From positions 1 to 64,000 of the forward strand of contig NZ_JAKEEB010000039.1 of NCBI RefSeq assembly GCF_021462825.1: DNA of 64,000 bases, given 5' to 3'. This document shows positions 48,061-57,672 of the stretch, piece by piece. Each line of letters begins with the position of its first letter. Position 1 is the first letter of the stretch. The position numbers were made by a program, and so were the translations under genes. The notes beneath the pieces were generated by a model, which made no database searches, was not told the DNA's origin, and saw only the letters and a list, made by a program, of their open reading frames with translations. Source of the DNA: Streptomyces glomeratus. GTDB taxonomy: Bacteria; Actinomycetota; Actinomycetes; Streptomycetales; Streptomycetaceae.

Positions 48061-50358
48061 GTGTCGTCTCTCGCGCTGTACCGCCGCTATCGCCCGGAGT
48101 CCTTCGCCGAGGTCATCGGGCAGGAGCATGTCACCGACCCGCTGCAGCAGGCGCTGCGGAACAACCGGGTCAATCACGCGTACCTGTTCAGCGGGCCCCG
48201 CGGCTGCGGCAAGACGACCAGCGCACGCATCCTGGCACGCTGCCTGAACTGCGAGAAGGGCCCGACGCCGACTCCGTGCGGCGAGTGCCAGTCCTGCCGC
48301 GACCTGGCCAGGACGGGACCGGGCTCCATCGACGTCATCGAGATCGACGCCGCGTCGCACGGTGGTGTGGACGACGCCCGTGACCTGCGTGAGAAGGCCT
48401 TTTTCGGACCCGCGAGCAGCCGGTACAAGATCTACATCATCGACGAGGCCCACATGGTCACGTCGGCCGGTTTCAACGCGCTGCTGAAGGTCGTCGAGGA
48501 GCCGCCCGAGCACCTCAAGTTCATCTTCGCCACCACCGAGCCGGAGAAGGTAATCGGGACCATCCGCTCGCGCACCCATCACTACCCCTTCCGGCTCGTC
48601 CCGCCGGGCACCCTGCGGGAGTACCTCGGCGAGGTGTGCCGGAAGGAGGCCATCCCCGTCGAGGACGGAGTTCTGCCGCTCGTCGTGCGCGCGGGCGCGG
48701 GGTCCGTGCGCGACTCCATGTCCGTCATGGATCAGCTGCTGGCCGGTGCGGGCGCCGAGGGTGTGACGTACGCCATGGCCACCTCGCTTCTCGGATACAC
48801 GGACGGCTCGCTCCTCGACTCCGTCGTCGAGGCCTTCGCGTCCGGGGACGGGGCCGCCGCCTTCGAGGTCGTGGACCGGGTCATCGAGGGGGGCAACGAT
48901 CCCCGTCGGTTCGTCGCCGACCTGCTGGAGCGGCTGCGGGACCTGGTGATCCTCGCCGCGGTGCCCGACGCCGCCGAGAAGGGGCTCATCGACGCCCCCG
49001 CCGACGTACTGGAGCGGATGCAGGCCCAGGCGGGCGTGTTCGGCCCGGCCGAGCTCAGCCGCGCCGCCGACCTCGTCAACGAGGGGCTCACCGAGATGCG
49101 GGGTGCGACCTCGCCCCGGCTCCAGCTCGAGCTGATCTGCGCGCGTGTGCTGCTCCCCGCCGCCTACGGGGACGAGCGGTCGGTCATGGCCCGGCTGGAC
49201 CGCCTGGAGCGGGGCGTCGACTTCTCCGGCGGCGGCGTGGGCCCCGCCATGGGTTACGTCCCGGGCCCCGGGGCGCACGGCGCGACGGCCGGGGGGCCGG
49301 TGCCGCAGGACGCGGCGCCCGTCCCGCCCGGCGGGGGTGCCGCGGCGGCCCGGGCGGCGGTGCGGACCGGCGGAACCGGCGGTGCGGCGGCACCCGGCAC
49401 GGGCGCGGGTCCGCACGGGGCCGGGGGACCCGGTGGCCACGACAGTGGGCCGCCCCCCGTCGCGGCTCCGCCTTCCGCACCCCGGGATACGGCCCCCGCC
49501 GCCTCGGCTGAGGAGCCTCCGGCCGCCGCCCCCGCTCCGCCCCGGGCTCCGGCGGGCGCCGCCACTCCCGGTGCCTGGCCCACCGCTTCCGCCACCGGCG
49601 GCCGACGGCCCGGCGGATGGCCTACGGCGACGCCCGCGGGCGGGGGCCAGCCTCAAGGTCGGCCTCCGGCGCCACCGTCCGGCCCCGCGGCCGCCCCGGC
49701 TCCCACCGCACCCGCTCCGGCCGCCTCTTCCGCACCGGCCGGGGGTTCCGCCCCGGCTTCCGGCGGCCTCGACCCCCGCATGCTCTGGCCGAACATCCTG
49801 GAGGCGGTGAAGAACCGTCGCCGCTTCACCTGGATCCTGCTGAGCCAGAACGCACAGGTGGCGGGCTTCGACGGGACGACGTTGCAGCTCGGCTTCGTGA
49901 ACGCGGGCGCCCGGGACAACTTCCTGAGCAGCGGCAGCGAGGACGTCCTGCGACAGTCCCTGGCCGAGCAGTTCAATGTGCAGTGGAAGATCGAGGCGAT
50001 CGTCGACCCGTCCGGCGGCGCGGCCTCTCCGGCCTCCTCGGGCTCAGGCTCCGGCTTCGGCGGCGGCTCCCACTCCGGCGGAGGCGGTGGCTACGGCGGA
50101 GGCGCACCGGCGGCGCCGCGTCCCGCCCCTCAGCAGTCGGCACCGCCGGCGCGTCCGGCCGCACCGGCGGCCCCGGCCGGTCCTGCCTCCGCGCCGTCCC
50201 CGGCGGCGCCCGCCGCCCCGGCGCGGCACGCGGTCGCCCCCGAGGACGACATGCCGGAGGACGACGACCCCGACCTCGACGAGTCGGCCCTCTCCGGCCA
50301 TGAACTGATCGTCCGGGAGCTGGGCGCGACCGTGGTGGAGGAGTTCTCCAACGAATGA
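48061..50358 (+). CDS. dnaX: DNA polymerase III gamma/tau subunit
   Basis: The 765-aa clamp-loader subunit has Walker A GPRGCGKT (45-52), zinc module Cys64/73/76/79 (CEKGPTPTPCGECQSC), Walker B/DExx in YIIDEAHMV and sensor 1 FATTEPEKV. Residues about 390-575 are a low-complexity Pro/Ala/Gly linker of almost 190 residues, then a domain typical of tau (MLWPNILEAVKNRRRFTWIL) and a second Gly/Pro tail ending DEDD-like (EDDMPEDDDPDLDESAL). GTG at 48061 is preferred because the clear conserved start LALYRRYRPESF follows; a TATAAC box at 48046-48051 would place the transcript start at the codon, so the mRNA may be leaderless. Confidence 0.95.
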   Translation: MSSLALYRRYRPESFAEVIGQEHVTDPLQQALRNNRVNHAYLFSGPRGCGKTTSARILARCLNCEKGPTPTPCGECQSCRDLARTGPGSIDVIEIDAASHGGVDDARDLREKAFFGPASSRYKIYIIDEAHMVTSAGFNALLKVVEEPPEHLKFIFATTEPEKVIGTIRSRTHHYPFRLVPPGTLREYLGEVCRKEAIPVEDGVLPLVVRAGAGSVRDSMSVMDQLLAGAGAEGVTYAMATSLLGYTDGSLLDSVVEAFASGDGAAAFEVVDRVIEGGNDPRRFVADLLERLRDLVILAAVPDAAEKGLIDAPADVLERMQAQAGVFGPAELSRAADLVNEGLTEMRGATSPRLQLELICARVLLPAAYGDERSVMARLDRLERGVDFSGGGVGPAMGYVPGPGAHGATAGGPVPQDAAPVPPGGGAAAARAAVRTGGTGGAAAPGTGAGPHGAGGPGGHDSGPPPVAAPPSAPRDTAPAASAEEPPAAAPAPPRAPAGAATPGAWPTASATGGRRPGGWPTATPAGGGQPQGRPPAPPSGPAAAPAPTAPAPAASSAPAGGSAPASGGLDPRMLWPNILEAVKNRRRFTWILLSQNAQVAGFDGTTLQLGFVNAGARDNFLSSGSEDVLRQSLAEQFNVQWKIEAIVDPSGGAASPASSGSGSGFGGGSHSGGGGGYGGGAPAAPRPAPQQSAPPARPAAPAAPAGPASAPSPAAPAAPARHAVAPEDDMPEDDDPDLDESALSGHELIVRELGATVVEEFSNE

Positions 50359-50412
50359 GGAGACTCCGGCGAATGAAATGAGGAGTCTCCGCCGAATGAG
50401 GAGTATCCGACC
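50353..50412. repeat. Three imperfect repeats after dnaX
   Basis: AATGAGGAGACTCCGGCG, AATGAGGAGTCTCCGCCG and AATGAGGAGTATCCGACC follow each other; the first overlaps the dnaX stop. GGAGACTCC and GGAGTCTCC are also self-complementary, so a small hairpin could form. Confidence 0.6.
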
Positions 50413-50523
50413 GACAGGGCACGGTCGGTAACGCCGGACCTGTGTAAAGCCACAAACCCCTGCCCGGCCCCCCTTCGGCGGCCCCGACAAGGTCACCGCC
50501 CCGCGACCGTTAGGCTGACCCCC

Positions 50524-51786
50524 GTGAACGTCCTCGTCATCGGTAGCGGTGCCCGCGAACACGCCCTGTGCCGTTCTCTGTCCCTCGACCCCCAGGTCAC
50601 CGCGCTGCACTGTGCCCCCGGCAACGCGGGCATCGCCGAGGTGGCCCAGCTGCACCAGGTCGACGCCCTCGACGGGGGCGCCGTGGCCGCACTGGCCACG
50701 GAGCTCGGTGCCGGACTGGTCGTGGTGGGTCCGGAGGCACCGCTCGTCGCGGGTGTCGCGGACGCCGTGCGCGCGGCCGGGATCCCCGTCTTCGGCCCCT
50801 CCAGGGAGGCCGCGCAGCTGGAGGGCTCCAAGGCGTTCGCCAAGGACGTGATGGCGGCGGCGGGCGTGCCCACCGCACGTTCGTACGTCTGCACCACCGC
50901 CGACGAGATCGAGGAGGCGCTCGACGCCTTCGGCGCCCCGTACGTCGTGAAGGACGACGGCCTCGCCGCCGGCAAGGGCGTCGTCGTCACCGCCGATATC
51001 GACGCCGCGCGGGCGCACGCGGCCCTCTGCGAGCGCGTCGTCATCGAGGAGTTCCTGGACGGCCCCGAGGTGTCCCTGTTCGCCGTCACCGACGGCGAGA
51101 CGGTCCTGCCGCTCCAGCCCGCGCAGGACTTCAAGCGCGCCCTGGACGGCGACGAGGGGCCGAACACCGGCGGCATGGGCGCGTACTCGCCGCTTCCCTG
51201 GGCCGACCCGAAGCTGGTCGAGGAAGTCCTGCGGACCGTTCTGCAGCCGACCGTCGACGAGATGCGCCGCCGCGGCACCCCCTTCTCCGGTCTGCTGTAC
51301 GCGGGCCTGGCGATCACCTCGCGCGGGGTGCGCGTCATCGAGTTCAACGCCCGTTTCGGCGACCCGGAGACCCAGGTCGTCCTCGCCCGGCTGCAGACCC
51401 CGCTCGCCGGTGTGCTGCTGGCCGCGGCGAACGGCACCCTGGCCGACGTCGGCCCCCTGCGCTGGAGCGATGAGGCGGCCGTCACCGTGGTCGTGGCCTC
51501 GCACAACTACCCGGGCACCCCGCGCACCGGAGACCCGGTCACCGGCCTCGACGAGGTGGCGGCCGAGGACGCGCCGCAGGCGTATGTCCTGCACGCGGGC
51601 ACCAGGCGCGAGGGCGACGCGGTGGTGAGCGCGGGCGGCCGCGTGCTGTCCGTCACGGCGACCGGCGCGGACCTCGCCGAGGCGCGCCGGCGGGCGTACA
51701 CGGCGGTGGACCGCATCCGGCTCGAGGGCTCCCAGCACCGTACGGACATCGCGGCGAAGGCCGCGGAGGCCGCCGCCCGGGCCTGA
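50524..51786 (+). CDS. purD: Phosphoribosylamine-glycine ligase (GAR synthetase)
   Basis: The 420-aa ATP-grasp enzyme makes glycinamide ribonucleotide (second purine step). Markers: MNVLVIGSGAREHALC, VVVGPEAPLVAGVADAVR, the ATP-grasp loops PYVVKDDGLAAGKGVVVTAD and GPEVSLFAVTDGETVLPLQP, PNTGGMGAYSP, and VIEFNARFGDPETQ. GTG start. Full length. Terminator follows. Confidence 0.96.
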   Translation: MNVLVIGSGAREHALCRSLSLDPQVTALHCAPGNAGIAEVAQLHQVDALDGGAVAALATELGAGLVVVGPEAPLVAGVADAVRAAGIPVFGPSREAAQLEGSKAFAKDVMAAAGVPTARSYVCTTADEIEEALDAFGAPYVVKDDGLAAGKGVVVTADIDAARAHAALCERVVIEEFLDGPEVSLFAVTDGETVLPLQPAQDFKRALDGDEGPNTGGMGAYSPLPWADPKLVEEVLRTVLQPTVDEMRRRGTPFSGLLYAGLAITSRGVRVIEFNARFGDPETQVVLARLQTPLAGVLLAAANGTLADVGPLRWSDEAAVTVVVASHNYPGTPRTGDPVTGLDEVAAEDAPQAYVLHAGTRREGDAVVSAGGRVLSVTATGADLAEARRRAYTAVDRIRLEGSQHRTDIAAKAAEAAARA

Positions 51787-51815
51787 GCCCGCGCCCGACG
51801 CCCGATGAACCCCAT

Positions 51816-51847
51816 GGGCCCCGAATCCGTCTCCGGATTCGGGGCCC
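51816..51847 (+). terminator. Terminator after purD
   Basis: GGGCCCCGAATCCG and CGGATTCGGGGCCC pair perfectly around TCTC. The remainder of 51787-52172 shows no gene. Confidence 0.85.
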
Positions 51848-52172
51848 GTACCGTGTGCGGGGAGGACGCGAACCGGGGCCTGGTCCTCGCCCTGCGTCAC
51901 CCACCTTTCCCCAAAGCCATTCCATCGAGTGAGCGGTGACCCATCCGGCTGACGAGGGCCGGGGCCCCAACTAGGGTGCGGCGCAGGCGGTTCCGGCACT
52001 TGGCCCACTTGCATTGCGATGTCAGTGACGGGTGCCACAGTGGGGGAGTGAGCAACGCACGGGTGTCCGGCGGCGAGCACGGCGAAGGACACGGCGGAAA
52101 CCGTCACGGCGCAGGGAGCGCCGGACGCAGGCGGGCTGCACAGAGCCGGGACAGAGGGGGTGACGTCCGGTC

Positions 52173-53945
52173 GTGACCGGTATGGGTGTGGAGGCGGGCG
52201 CGCAGGCAGCGCGCTCACGGGCCCTTGCCGTGCTGCGGATCCGCGGCAGGGCACTGGCCGTCGCACTGCTGCCCGCCGCCGTCGCCGTCGTGCTCCTGGT
52301 CGGCGGCTCCACCGGCCACATCAGAGGCCGGAACTGGGGGATCGCCGGCTGGGTGGTGACCGCCGTCGCCGCTGTCGTCCTGCTCTCCGCCGCCGGTATC
52401 GCCCTGGTCGTCGCCCGCGCCCGCCCCGCCGTCAGCCCGACGGTCCCGATCGCGGAGGCGGCGGCCCCCGACCTGTACCGGATGGTCCGGGACCTGGCCG
52501 ACCGGCTGGACGTCCCCGCGCCGTCCGCGATAGCGCTCACTCCCGACTGCGACAGCTGGCTGGAGGACCGAACGCACCGGGCCCACGGCCCGCCGTCCCG
52601 CAGCGGGGAGGAGATATCCGCGGCTCGGGGAATACGCGGCCTGTCGTCCCCGCGGCCCCACCGGGCCCCGACCGCGCCCGTGCTCGTCATAGGCTCGCCG
52701 TTCCTGTGGTGGATGCGGGTGGGCGAGCTGCGCGCGGTCCTCGCCCCCGTCGTGGCCGGTACGGGACCGTCGGCGCACCCGGACATAGCGGCGGCCCGCC
52801 GTTTCGTACGGGGGCTGGACGCCGCCGTCGCCGTGACGTCCGCAGCCGAGCACGGCGCCCTGGCGCGTTGGGCGCTGGCCGGAGTCGGCTGGGTGGCCCG
52901 CCTGCTGCTGCGGAGCTGCCGGGGGCATGCGGCGGAGATGGAGCGGGGGGTGGCGGCGGCCGCGGCCGAGCGTGCACAGGCTGTGGACTACGGTCTGCGG
53001 ATCGTCGCGCAGGAGCAGGTGGGGCTGGCGTACGCGGGCTGGGATCGCCTGCTGACCCGGGTCGCACTGCCGGCCTGGCGGATGGGCCGTTGGCCCTCGC
53101 GACTGGACGCGGGGGTGGTGGCGGCGCTGACGGAGCTGTCGCGACGGGACCGGCTGGCCGAGGGCTTCGCCTCCCGGCTGGGCGAGCGACCGGCCTGCGA
53201 CCTGCTCGAGGAGCCGGGCCTTGTCGACGAGGCTGCCTCGCTGCTCGCGGCCCGGCTCTTCCACGGAGGCCCGACCGAGCCAGGCCCGGAGTGGGCTCCG
53301 GTGGCCTGGCAGGAGTATCCGGAGGAGGTCGTCGACCGCAAGTGGCGCACCGACGCGGCCCGTCTCCAGCGCGTCCTGGACGCCCTGGGCGTCCACCAGC
53401 CCCTGCCCTCTGCGGTGCCCGGTGCGAACGGCCCGACGCTGGAGCGGGTGCTGCAGTACCTGACGGTCCGGGCGCCGGGGACCGAGCACGATGTTCCGGC
53501 GGCCGCCGCCCCGGATGACGACGGCGTGGTCGCCAGTGTGCGGGCCGCCGCCCTGGTCGCGGGGCTCAGCGCCGCGATGGAGCGCGAGGAGGCGGCCGCC
53601 GGCCGGACACCGGGCGGCGGGGAAACGGGGCAGCCGCCGGGACCGGACCCGGCGCTGTGGGACGAGGCGGTGCTCCCGCTGTTCCCGCTCCAGCCGCCCC
53701 GCACCGGCCGGGAGCTGCTCGTGGACCACGTCACCGCGATGGTGTGCTGCGCCGCGACGGACACGGCCGGGGCGGCACCGGGGCTCGACTGGCTGGACGG
53801 CCCCTCCCTTCTGGTCAGGGGCCAACGCGCGGCAGACCTGGGCCCCCGGGTCCTCACCCTGGTCGAGGAGGGCGACCCGGCCCCGCTGCGCACCTGGCTG
53901 CAGGACCTGGGCGTGCGTCCGGAGAAGCCGGTCCGGTTGGTCTGA
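52173..53945 (+). CDS. M48-peptidase-like membrane protein lacking the zinc motif
   Basis: The 590-aa product (GTG start) has two N-terminal helices (VALLPAAVAVVLLVGGST, WVVTAVAAVVLLSAAGIALV). A region resembling M48 (htpX-like) peptidases follows: VLVIGSPFLWWMRVGELRAV then LAPVVAGTGPSAHPDIAAAR, where a protease would carry HExxH. Here that histidine pair is absent. Residues 290-430 repeat the helical M48-type packing (AVDYGLRIVAQEQVGLAYAG), and the C-terminus is linker-rich. It is conserved at this place in Streptomyces, next to the dimethylformamidase-like gene. It is probably a non-catalytic regulator or structural protein. Confidence 0.7.
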   Translation: MTGMGVEAGAQAARSRALAVLRIRGRALAVALLPAAVAVVLLVGGSTGHIRGRNWGIAGWVVTAVAAVVLLSAAGIALVVARARPAVSPTVPIAEAAAPDLYRMVRDLADRLDVPAPSAIALTPDCDSWLEDRTHRAHGPPSRSGEEISAARGIRGLSSPRPHRAPTAPVLVIGSPFLWWMRVGELRAVLAPVVAGTGPSAHPDIAAARRFVRGLDAAVAVTSAAEHGALARWALAGVGWVARLLLRSCRGHAAEMERGVAAAAAERAQAVDYGLRIVAQEQVGLAYAGWDRLLTRVALPAWRMGRWPSRLDAGVVAALTELSRRDRLAEGFASRLGERPACDLLEEPGLVDEAASLLAARLFHGGPTEPGPEWAPVAWQEYPEEVVDRKWRTDAARLQRVLDALGVHQPLPSAVPGANGPTLERVLQYLTVRAPGTEHDVPAAAAPDDDGVVASVRAAALVAGLSAAMEREEAAAGRTPGGGETGQPPGPDPALWDEAVLPLFPLQPPRTGRELLVDHVTAMVCCAATDTAGAAPGLDWLDGPSLLVRGQRAADLGPRVLTLVEEGDPAPLRTWLQDLGVRPEKPVRLV

Positions 53946-54240
53946 CATCCGGCCACACGGCACCGGCGCCCCCTCCAGCCCGAACCGGCCCGCACTCCGC
54001 TCCCGCCCGCACCCGTCGCACCCGTCGGCCCTCCCGCCCCGCCCACCTGCGGAGACATCAAGTGCGCCGAATCCGCAAGCCCGACCCCTGGCCGCAGAAT
54101 CCCATTCCGTTCACGTCAATTCACGACGAACGGTGACGGAGTGCGTGCGTAATGTGATGTGCTGGGATCGAACGCGCACGAGGCACATGCCAGGGCAAGA
54201 GCTGACGAGGGCTCACGGGGGACGAGGGAGGGGACATCAC
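53946..54240. other. Intergenic region without a gene
   Basis: About 295 bases. GTGACGGAGTGCGTGCGTAA and GTGATGTGC segments hint at a promoter but no clear -10/-35 pair. A GAGGGAGGGG ribosome site lies at its end. Confidence 0.4.
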
Positions 54241-55740
54241 ATGGGGTCGGAGCACATCCGCCGCTGGGAGTCGGGCGCTCTCGCGCATGCCGTGACGGAT
54301 CCTTTCGGCCAGGGCCCCGTTCCCTGGCTCCGGGGAAGTGAGACGTACTTCGACGACACCGGCCAGGTGGTCCCGTGGTACGTGGATCCGGCACCGGCCC
54401 ACATTCCGGCCCAGGGGCCCAAAGGTGCCCGTGTCCCGGCGCCCCGCACCAGTGGCCCGCGCTCAGCAGACGACGTACACCGCCAGATCAAGGGCTTCGC
54501 GTCGACGGGCGCGGTCGCGCCGGGCGACGCCATCGACTTCCACATCACCGTCGACCCGCCCCAGGAGTTCGCCGTCGACGTGTATCGGATCGGGCACTAC
54601 GACGGCGACGGGGCGTCGAAGATCACCACCAGCCCCCGTCTGTCCGGCATCGTCCAGCCACCCCCGCTCACCGCCGACCGCACGGTCTCCTGCCACCACT
54701 GGTGGCTTTCGTGGCGGCTGCAGATCCCCTCGTACTGGAGCATCGGCGCGTATGTCGCCGTCCTCACCACCGCCGACGGCTACCGCTCCCATGTGCCCTT
54801 CACCGTCCGCGACGGCCGCCCGGCGGATCTGCTCCTGCTGCTGCCCGACATCACCTGGCAGGCGTACAACCTCTATCCGGAGGACGGGCGCACCGGCGCC
54901 AGCCTCTACCACGCCTGGGACGAGAACGGCCGGCTGCTCGGCGAGGCCGACGCAGCCACCACGGTCTCCTTCGACCGCCCGTACGCGGGCGCCGGCCTGC
55001 CCCTGCATGTGGGCCACGCCTACGACTTCATCCGCTGGGCCGAACGTTACGGCTATGACATCGCCTACGCCGACGCCCGCGATCTGCATGCGGGCCGCGT
55101 CGATCCCACCCGTTACCGCGGCCTGGTCTTCCCCGGACACGATGAGTACTGGTCGGCGCACATGCGCCGCACCGTGGAGCTCGCCCGCGAGCACGGCACC
55201 TCGCTGGTGTTCCTGTCCGCCAACACCATGTACTGGCAGGTGGAGCTGGGCCCCTCCCCTTCCGGGGTGCCGGACCGGCTGCTCACCTGCAGGAAGCGCC
55301 GCGGGCCGGGCAAGCCCGCGCTGTGGCGGGAGGTCGACCGTCCCGAGCAGGAGATGATCGGCATCCAGTACGCGGGACGGGTCCCCGAGCCCCACCCCCT
55401 CGTCGTCCGTAACGCCGAGCACTGGCTGTGGGAGTCGACCGGCGCCCACGACGGTGACGAACTGGACGGGATGGTCGCCGGGGAGGCGGACCGTTACTTC
55501 CCCCGGGCGCCGCTGCCCGAGCATCAGGGCCGCATCCTGCTCGCTCACTCCCCGTACCGGGACGGCGAGGGTGTTCTGCGTCATCAGGAGACCTCCCTGT
55601 ACCGGGCGCCGTCGGGAGCCCTGGTCTTCGCGTCGGGAACGTTCGCCTGGTCTCCCGCGCTGGACCGCCCGGGCCACACGGACGCCCGTATCCAGCAGGC
55701 GACGGCGAACCTCCTGGACCGCATCTGCAAGCGGGACTGA
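54241..55740 (+). CDS. DMFase-beta-like (N,N-dimethylformamidase large-subunit family) protein
   Basis: The 499-aa product (MGSEHIRRWESGALAHAVTD...) starts after GGGAGGGGACATCAC. It resembles the N,N-dimethylformamidase beta subunit family of Streptomyces: an N-terminal beta-rich part (KGFASTGAVAPGDAIDFHIT, FAVDVYRIGHYDGDGASKIT), a glycosyltransferase-like core (LLLLPDITWQAYNLYPEDGR, YRGLVFPGHDEYWSAHMRRT) and an end with ASGTFAWSPALDRPGHTDAR. A catalytic role is uncertain; the relatives have various activities. It follows the M48-like gene and reads the same way. Confidence 0.8.
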   Translation: MGSEHIRRWESGALAHAVTDPFGQGPVPWLRGSETYFDDTGQVVPWYVDPAPAHIPAQGPKGARVPAPRTSGPRSADDVHRQIKGFASTGAVAPGDAIDFHITVDPPQEFAVDVYRIGHYDGDGASKITTSPRLSGIVQPPPLTADRTVSCHHWWLSWRLQIPSYWSIGAYVAVLTTADGYRSHVPFTVRDGRPADLLLLLPDITWQAYNLYPEDGRTGASLYHAWDENGRLLGEADAATTVSFDRPYAGAGLPLHVGHAYDFIRWAERYGYDIAYADARDLHAGRVDPTRYRGLVFPGHDEYWSAHMRRTVELAREHGTSLVFLSANTMYWQVELGPSPSGVPDRLLTCRKRRGPGKPALWREVDRPEQEMIGIQYAGRVPEPHPLVVRNAEHWLWESTGAHDGDELDGMVAGEADRYFPRAPLPEHQGRILLAHSPYRDGEGVLRHQETSLYRAPSGALVFASGTFAWSPALDRPGHTDARIQQATANLLDRICKRD

Positions 55741-56600
55741 CCTCCCCCGGCCCGTCCCGCACCACTTTCCGACCCATCCGCCCCCAATTCCCGCAGCTCC
55801 CGACCCGTCCGCCCCCGGTCTGCGGCCGGTCGGCCCTGATTCCGGGCCCGTCCCGTATCGGCTCCCAGCCTGTCGGCCCCTGGCCCTGGGCCCGTCCGCC
55901 CGCGCTCTTTGGCCTATCCGCTCCTGACCTCGGGCCGTCCCGTATCGGCACCCGACCCGTCCGGCCCTGGTCTGCGGCCTGTCCGCCCTAGTTCCGGGCC
56001 CGTCCCGTATCGGCTCCCGGCCTGTCGGCCCCTGGCCCTGGGCCCGTCCCGTACCGCCTTCCGACCCGTCCGCCCGCGCTCTTTGGCCTATCCGCTCCTG
56101 ACCCCGGGCCCGTCCCGTACCGCCTTCCGACCCGTCCACCCCCGGTCCCCGCAGCTCCTGGCCCGTCCCGTAGCGGCTCTCGGCTTGTCGGCCCCTGCTC
56201 CGGGGCCCGTCCCGTATCGCTTTCCGACGGGTCCGCCCCTGGTCTGCGGGCTGTCCGCTCCTGGTCCGGGCCCGTCCCGTACCGGCTCCCGGCCCGCCCG
56301 CCCCTGCCCTCGGGCCCGTCCCGTACCGGCTCCCGGCCCGTCCGCCCCTGCCCTCGGGCCCGTCGCATATCGGCGCCTCGCCCGTCCGCCCCGGTCCCCG
56401 AGCCGTCCCCCACCGGCCCCCTGCCCGCCCGCCCCGGTCCTCGGCCCGTCCCCCCACCGACCTCTGGACCCGCCCGCCACCGCCTTCAGCCCATCCCCCC
56501 ACCGCCCTCTGGCCCCCCCGCCACCGCCCTTCGACCCATCCCCCACCGCCCCCCGACCCGCCCGCCACCCGCCCCCGCGCCGGACTCGCTCCTCGCATAC
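55741..56600. repeat. Degenerate tandem-repeat tract before purC
   Basis: The 860-base GC-rich stretch repeats a motif of CCGTCCCGTA(C/T/G)CGGC with short spacers; that decamer occurs nine times between 55841 and 56325. A 35-bp block (55895-55929) recurs exactly at 56069-56103. Six-frame reading gives long open frames in both strands (Arg/Gly/Pro repeats), all by-products. The last 40 bases before purC are normal. Confidence 0.85.
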
Positions 56601-56641
56601 GGGAGAATCGAGCCAATTGGACAGAACCACGGGGAGGAACC

Positions 56642-57541
56642 GTGTCCGGATTCGTCGAAAAGCCCGAGCCCGTCCAGGTGCCGGGTCTGGTACATCTGCA
56701 CACCGGCAAGGTGCGCGAGCTGTACCAGAACGAGGCGGGCGACCTCGTGATGGTCGCCAGCGACCGTACGTCCGCATTCGACTGGGTGCTGCCGACCGAG
56801 ATCCCGGACAAGGGCCGGATCCTCACCCAGCTGTCGCTCTGGTGGTTCGACCAGCTCCGCGATCTGGTCCCGAACCACGTCCTGAGCACCGAGCTGCCGC
56901 CCGGGGCCCCGGCCGACTGGGCCGGCCGGACGCTGGTCTGCAAGTCCCTGCGGATGGTCCCGGTGGAGTGCGTGGCCCGGGGCTATCTGACCGGCTCGGG
57001 CCTCGTCGAGTACCGGGACTCCCGCACGGTGTGCGGCCTCGCCCTCCCCGAGGGGCTGGTGGACGGCTCGGAGCTGCCCGCGCCGATCTTCACGCCCGCC
57101 ACCAAGGCCGCGGTCGGCGAGCACGACGAGAACGTCTCCTACGAGGAGGTCGCCCGTCAGGTCGGCGCCGAGACCGCCACCCAGCTGCGGCAGGCGACCC
57201 TCGCGGTGTACGGCCGTGCCCGTGACATCGCCCGCGAGCGCGGGATCATCCTGGCGGACACCAAGTTCGAGTTCGGACACGACGGCGACACGCTCGTCCT
57301 CGCCGACGAGGTGCTCACCCCGGACTCCTCCCGCTTCTGGCCCGCCGACCGGTGGGAGCCGGGCCGCTCCCAGCCGTCGTTCGACAAGCAGTTCGTCCGG
57401 GACTGGCTGACGTCCCCCGCCTCCGGCTGGGACCGCACGGGCGAGCAGCCCCCGCCGCCGCTGCCGCAGGAGATCGTCGAGGCGACCCGGGCGAAGTACG
57501 TGGAGGCCTACGAGCGTCTGACGGGCGTCAGCTGGGCGTGA
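56642..57541 (+). CDS. purC: Phosphoribosylaminoimidazole-succinocarboxamide synthase (SAICAR synthetase)
   Basis: The 299-aa enzyme adds aspartate to CAIR. Markers: TGKVRELYQ, ASDRTSAFDWVLPTEIPDKG, VPVECVARGYLTGSGLVEYR, ADTKFEFG and LADEVLTPDSSRFW. GTG start after GAGGAACC. Complete. It is separated by the repeat tract from upstream genes, so the promoter must lie within 50-100 bases or in the repeats. Confidence 0.96.
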   Translation: MSGFVEKPEPVQVPGLVHLHTGKVRELYQNEAGDLVMVASDRTSAFDWVLPTEIPDKGRILTQLSLWWFDQLRDLVPNHVLSTELPPGAPADWAGRTLVCKSLRMVPVECVARGYLTGSGLVEYRDSRTVCGLALPEGLVDGSELPAPIFTPATKAAVGEHDENVSYEEVARQVGAETATQLRQATLAVYGRARDIARERGIILADTKFEFGHDGDTLVLADEVLTPDSSRFWPADRWEPGRSQPSFDKQFVRDWLTSPASGWDRTGEQPPPPLPQEIVEATRAKYVEAYERLTGVSWA

Positions 57542-57563
57542 CGGCCGCACACCCCAACACGAA

Positions 57564-57592
57564 GAAGCCCCCGGCCTCGGGCCGGGGGCTTC
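57564..57592. terminator. Bidirectional terminator between purC and tRNA-Gly
   Basis: GAAGCCCCCGGCC and GGCCGGGGGCTTC pair perfectly around TCG. It ends purC transcription and also tRNA-Gly on the other strand. Confidence 0.85.
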
Positions 57593-57599
57593 TCTCTGG

Positions 57600-57672
57600 A
57601 GCGGACGACGAGGCTCGAACTCGCGACCTCAACCTTGGCAAGGTTGCGCTCTACCAACTGAGCTACGTCCGC
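57600..57672 (-). tRNA. tRNA-Gly, anticodon GCC (copy 1)
   Basis: 73 nt. Acceptor GCGGACG / CGTCCGC, discriminator T, anticodon loop TTGCCAA (GCC). No CCA encoded. Confidence 0.95.

Noticed and set aside
50353..50412. CRISPR-like array
   Set aside because: Only three imperfect 18-20-base repeats with no unique spacers.
55909..57225. Plus-strand 438-codon frame and minus-strand frames through the purC-upstream repeat tract
   Set aside because: Composition is Pro/Arg/Gly repeats created by the tandem DNA repeat; no ribosome site or family features.
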